Of a stretch of 64,000 nucleotides of DNA, positions 62,216 to 64,000 are shown piece after piece. Numbering within the stretch: position 1 is the first letter of the stretch; every line of letters starts with the position of its first letter. The DNA comes from Paraburkholderia sp. PREW-6R (GTDB taxonomy: Bacteria > Pseudomonadota > Gammaproteobacteria > Burkholderiales > Burkholderiaceae). The translations under genes were made by a program, and so were the position numbers. The notes under the pieces are model-generated. The model saw only the letters and a program-made list of their open reading frames with translations. It was not told where the DNA came from and searched no databases. Location of the stretch: positions 62,001-126,000 of the forward strand of contig NZ_CP155074.1 of NCBI RefSeq assembly GCF_039621805.1, given 5' to 3'.

Positions 62216-63439
62216 TCACACGCGCGACTTGCTTCCCATCAACCCGTTCGACGGCAACGTTTCATCCAGCAACTTACGCGCGCTTTCGATTCCAGCCACC
62301 GGCAACCCTTCGGGGTTCAGCAGACCCACCTGCACGAGCACCGACGCCTGATCCCAGTAGATATGCTCGTTATAAAGCTTGTCGCCTCGAAAGCTGACCA
62401 CCGCGAGCATCGGTACTTCGAAATATTTGCCGGTCGGCGCAACGCCCGGCAGCAGCCAGTCGATTTCGCACGTATGCGTACAGCTGAAAATAAATTCATC
62501 GACAATGCGATCAGAGCCGATTGTGCGCGAGAGGGGAATCAGCTTCGTATCCGGCGGATTCGAATTGACAAAGTGATGCGTATAAAACCGCTTGAGATTG
62601 TCGTAGCCCACCCCGCCGGTCATGGTTGGCACATGATTCACATACGGTTGCGCGACCATCGTGGGCATGACCGCTTCGACGTCGCGCGTCGCGAATTCGT
62701 AGTAGCAGTGCGCCTCCCATAGCGCATTCAGGTTGTAGATCGGGCCAAGCACCCTGCGCAAAAGCGCGAGCGTGCGCGAATACGCCATCATCGCGGCAGG
62801 CTTGTTGTACTCTGGACGCGCTGGCGCCGCGAACGCATGATCGCAATCCGGATAGACGTATTGTTCGATCTGGGGATTTCGGCCCAAAGCCGCGCTGATG
62901 CGTTCGCGCGTTTCAGGCGGACAGTGCGAGTCGTTTTCCGGGAAATGCAGCACCATCGGGCAGCGGATCGCGGGCACTTCGTCGAAATACGATTCAAGGC
63001 CGACGCCGTAATAGCTCACGGCGCAATCCACGTCCGTGCGGGCGGCGCTCAGGAACGCGAGCTTGCCGCCGAGGCAGTAGCCCACCGCGCCCACATTTCC
63101 GGCCTGCTCCGGCATGGCGCGCAACGTGGCGATGGTCGCGGCGATATCGTCCACGGCCAGATCGGTGTCGAATTGCTCGAGATAGGCGAGCGCCTGCTTC
63201 ATATCGGCTTCGCCGTAGCCGAGCACGATGCCGGGCTTGATGCGCCAGAACAGATCCGGCACCACCACCACGTAGCCTTCTTCGGCAAAGCGCTCGGCCG
63301 CGCGCTTCATGGTCTCGTTGATGCCGAAGATTTCCTGCAACAGCACGAGTCCAGGACCCGACCCTTGCGCTGGCCGCGCGACATAAGCGTTGAAACGGCC
63401 GCCGTCCTGAGCGACGACTTCAATCAGGGAACCAGCCAT
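62216..63439 (-). CDS. Dienelactone hydrolase fused to NTF2/SnoaL-like domain
   Basis: A 407-residue two-domain protein. Residues 1-228 are a dienelactone hydrolase: nucleophile Cys122 in GYCLGG, Asp170 in FPENDSH, His201 in CDHAF, Glu36 in QEIFG. Residues 238-390 form an NTF2/SnoaL-like domain with VNHVPTMTGGVGYDNLKRFY and EIDWLLPG. The fusion is not the common single-domain DLH of chloroaromatic pathways, so the substrate is probably a different lactone or ester. It lies 40 bases downstream of the CoA ligase stop and probably shares its transcript. The gene product is cytosolic. Confidence 0.9.
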   Translation of the reverse strand: MAGSLIEVVAQDGGRFNAYVARPAQGSGPGLVLLQEIFGINETMKRAAERFAEEGYVVVVPDLFWRIKPGIVLGYGEADMKQALAYLEQFDTDLAVDDIAATIATLRAMPEQAGNVGAVGYCLGGKLAFLSAARTDVDCAVSYYGVGLESYFDEVPAIRCPMVLHFPENDSHCPPETRERISAALGRNPQIEQYVYPDCDHAFAAPARPEYNKPAAMMAYSRTLALLRRVLGPIYNLNALWEAHCYYEFATRDVEAVMPTMVAQPYVNHVPTMTGGVGYDNLKRFYTHHFVNSNPPDTKLIPLSRTIGSDRIVDEFIFSCTHTCEIDWLLPGVAPTGKYFEVPMLAVVSFRGDKLYNEHIYWDQASVLVQVGLLNPEGLPVAGIESARKLLDETLPSNGLMGSKSRV

Positions 63440-63479
63440 GACGGTGTCTCCATGTGAGCGGGTTGCCAGGGAAGAGGGC

Positions 63480-64000
63480 TTAACTCATTGTCCGCAACTC
63501 GAAGCGTTTGAGTTTGCCGGTTTCCGTTCGCGGCAGTACGTCGACGAAAGTAATCACGCGCGGATACTTATAGGGCGCCACGTTATTCTTCACGAAATCC
63601 TGCAATTGCGCGACCAGTTTATCGCTCGCGCCGAATTCCGGGTTGAGCACCACGAAGGCTTTGACGATCTGCCCGCGAGTCTCGTCGGGTACGCCGACCA
63701 CGCCGCATTCGGCCACCGCTTCGTGTTGCAACAGCACGCTTTCCACTTCCGGACCGGAAATGTTGTAGCCCGCCGAAACGATCATGTCGTCGGCGCGCGC
63801 CTGATAGAACACGTAACCGTCGGCGTCGAGATAAACGGAGTCGCCCGGCAGATTCCAGCCGTCGCGCACGAACTTGAGTTGCCGCTCGTCGGCGAGATAG
63901 CGGCAGCCGGTCGGGCCACGTACCGCGAGTTTGCCGATCGTGCCCGGCGCGACGGGTTCCATTGCGTCGTCCACGGCTTGCACGATGTAGCCGGGCACGG
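63480..64000 (-). CDS. Benzoate-CoA-ligase-like AMP-binding enzyme, C-terminal part (partial at window end)
   Basis: The last 173 residues of an acyl/aryl-CoA ligase of the benzoate-CoA ligase group. The A8 hinge region DDMIVSAGYNISGPEVE and the catalytic Lys segment PRTETGKLKR are visible. The frame is open to the right window edge; the true start lies beyond 64000. It activates an aromatic acid to its CoA thioester with ATP. The downstream dienelactone hydrolase-NTF2 gene suggests a small aromatic-acid pathway, by position only. Confidence 0.9.
   Translation of the reverse strand, partial: VPGYIVQAVDDAMEPVAPGTIGKLAVRGPTGCRYLADERQLKFVRDGWNLPGDSVYLDADGYVFYQARADDMIVSAGYNISGPEVESVLLQHEAVAECGVVGVPDETRGQIVKAFVVLNPEFGASDKLVAQLQDFVKNNVAPYKYPRVITFVDVLPRTETGKLKRFELRTMS

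Overview
The window is high-GC chromosomal DNA of a Burkholderiaceae bacterium, most like Paraburkholderia. The gene families fit this: DUF3562, DUF2934 and DUF1488 small proteins, a Tat-exported phosphocholine phospholipase C, a large PAS/GAF hybrid kinase, and PiuC/PepSY iron genes. The identification rests on gene content and codon style only. Both ends cut genes: an MFS transporter at the left and a CoA ligase at the right. No rRNA, tRNA, CRISPR array, transposase or phage gene was recognised.

Layout. 1-2.6 kb: MFS transporter end, a GNAT acetyltransferase, and an FAD amine oxidase gene broken by one frameshift. 2.7-9.2 kb: DUF3562 protein; a lipocalin lipoprotein, DUF1295 membrane protein and cyclopropane-synthase-like methyltransferase in one direction; an 8-bp repeat array; a second methyltransferase; cytochrome b561; a membrane glycosyltransferase. 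9.2-12.4 kb: Rieske oxygenase, a 38-residue membrane peptide, a rubredoxin with a long N-terminal part, and an SDR. 12.6-18.7 kb: LysR divergent from a periplasmic binding protein plus aspartoacylase-like hydrolase; a cupin; phospholipase C with an upstream lipoprotein gene. 18.8-26.4 kb: carbohydrate cluster of glycogen debranching enzyme, MGH1-type glucosidase, glucose-6-phosphate dehydrogenase and ROK glucokinase.

26.7-31.7 kb: aldo/keto reductase, then an iron-uptake group (Fur-box-like site, TonB-dependent siderophore receptor, PiuC, PepSY membrane protein). 32.0-37.0 kb: a 1635-residue hybrid kinase with two kinase cores and three receiver domains. 37.1-38.6 kb: nitroreductase, HiPIP, DOPA-dioxygenase-like protein. 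38.6-43.4 kb: gene-poor stretch with small DUF proteins, a 14-bp repeat array, an orphan intrinsic terminator that may end a small RNA, and a leader that can fold in two ways.

43.4-45.8 kb: two DGPF/YciI proteins and an ECF42-type sigma factor. 45.9-54.6 kb: DUF4337 protein, quinone oxidoreductase with XapX, AraC, AEC transporter with divergent LysR, two GNAT enzymes, a MocR regulator and a small hypothetical protein. 54.6-59.8 kb: GNAT, FkbM methyltransferase and a surface lipoprotein glycoside hydrolase with a long AT-rich upstream region, which looks accessory. 59.8-64 kb: DHA2-type MFS exporter, glutathione transferase, a dienelactone hydrolase fused to an NTF2-like domain, and the end of a CoA ligase.

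How the parts connect: the carbohydrate cluster could carry storage alpha-glucan to glucose, glucose 6-phosphate and the oxidative pentose-phosphate/Entner-Doudoroff entry. The iron group looks like one Fur-controlled response. Several small redox proteins (cytochrome b561, rubredoxin, HiPIP, Rieske oxygenase) have no obvious partner here. The least explained parts are the 40-41.3 kb non-coding stretch, the lipocalin-DUF1295-methyltransferase group, and the 55.5-59.7 kb accessory segment.
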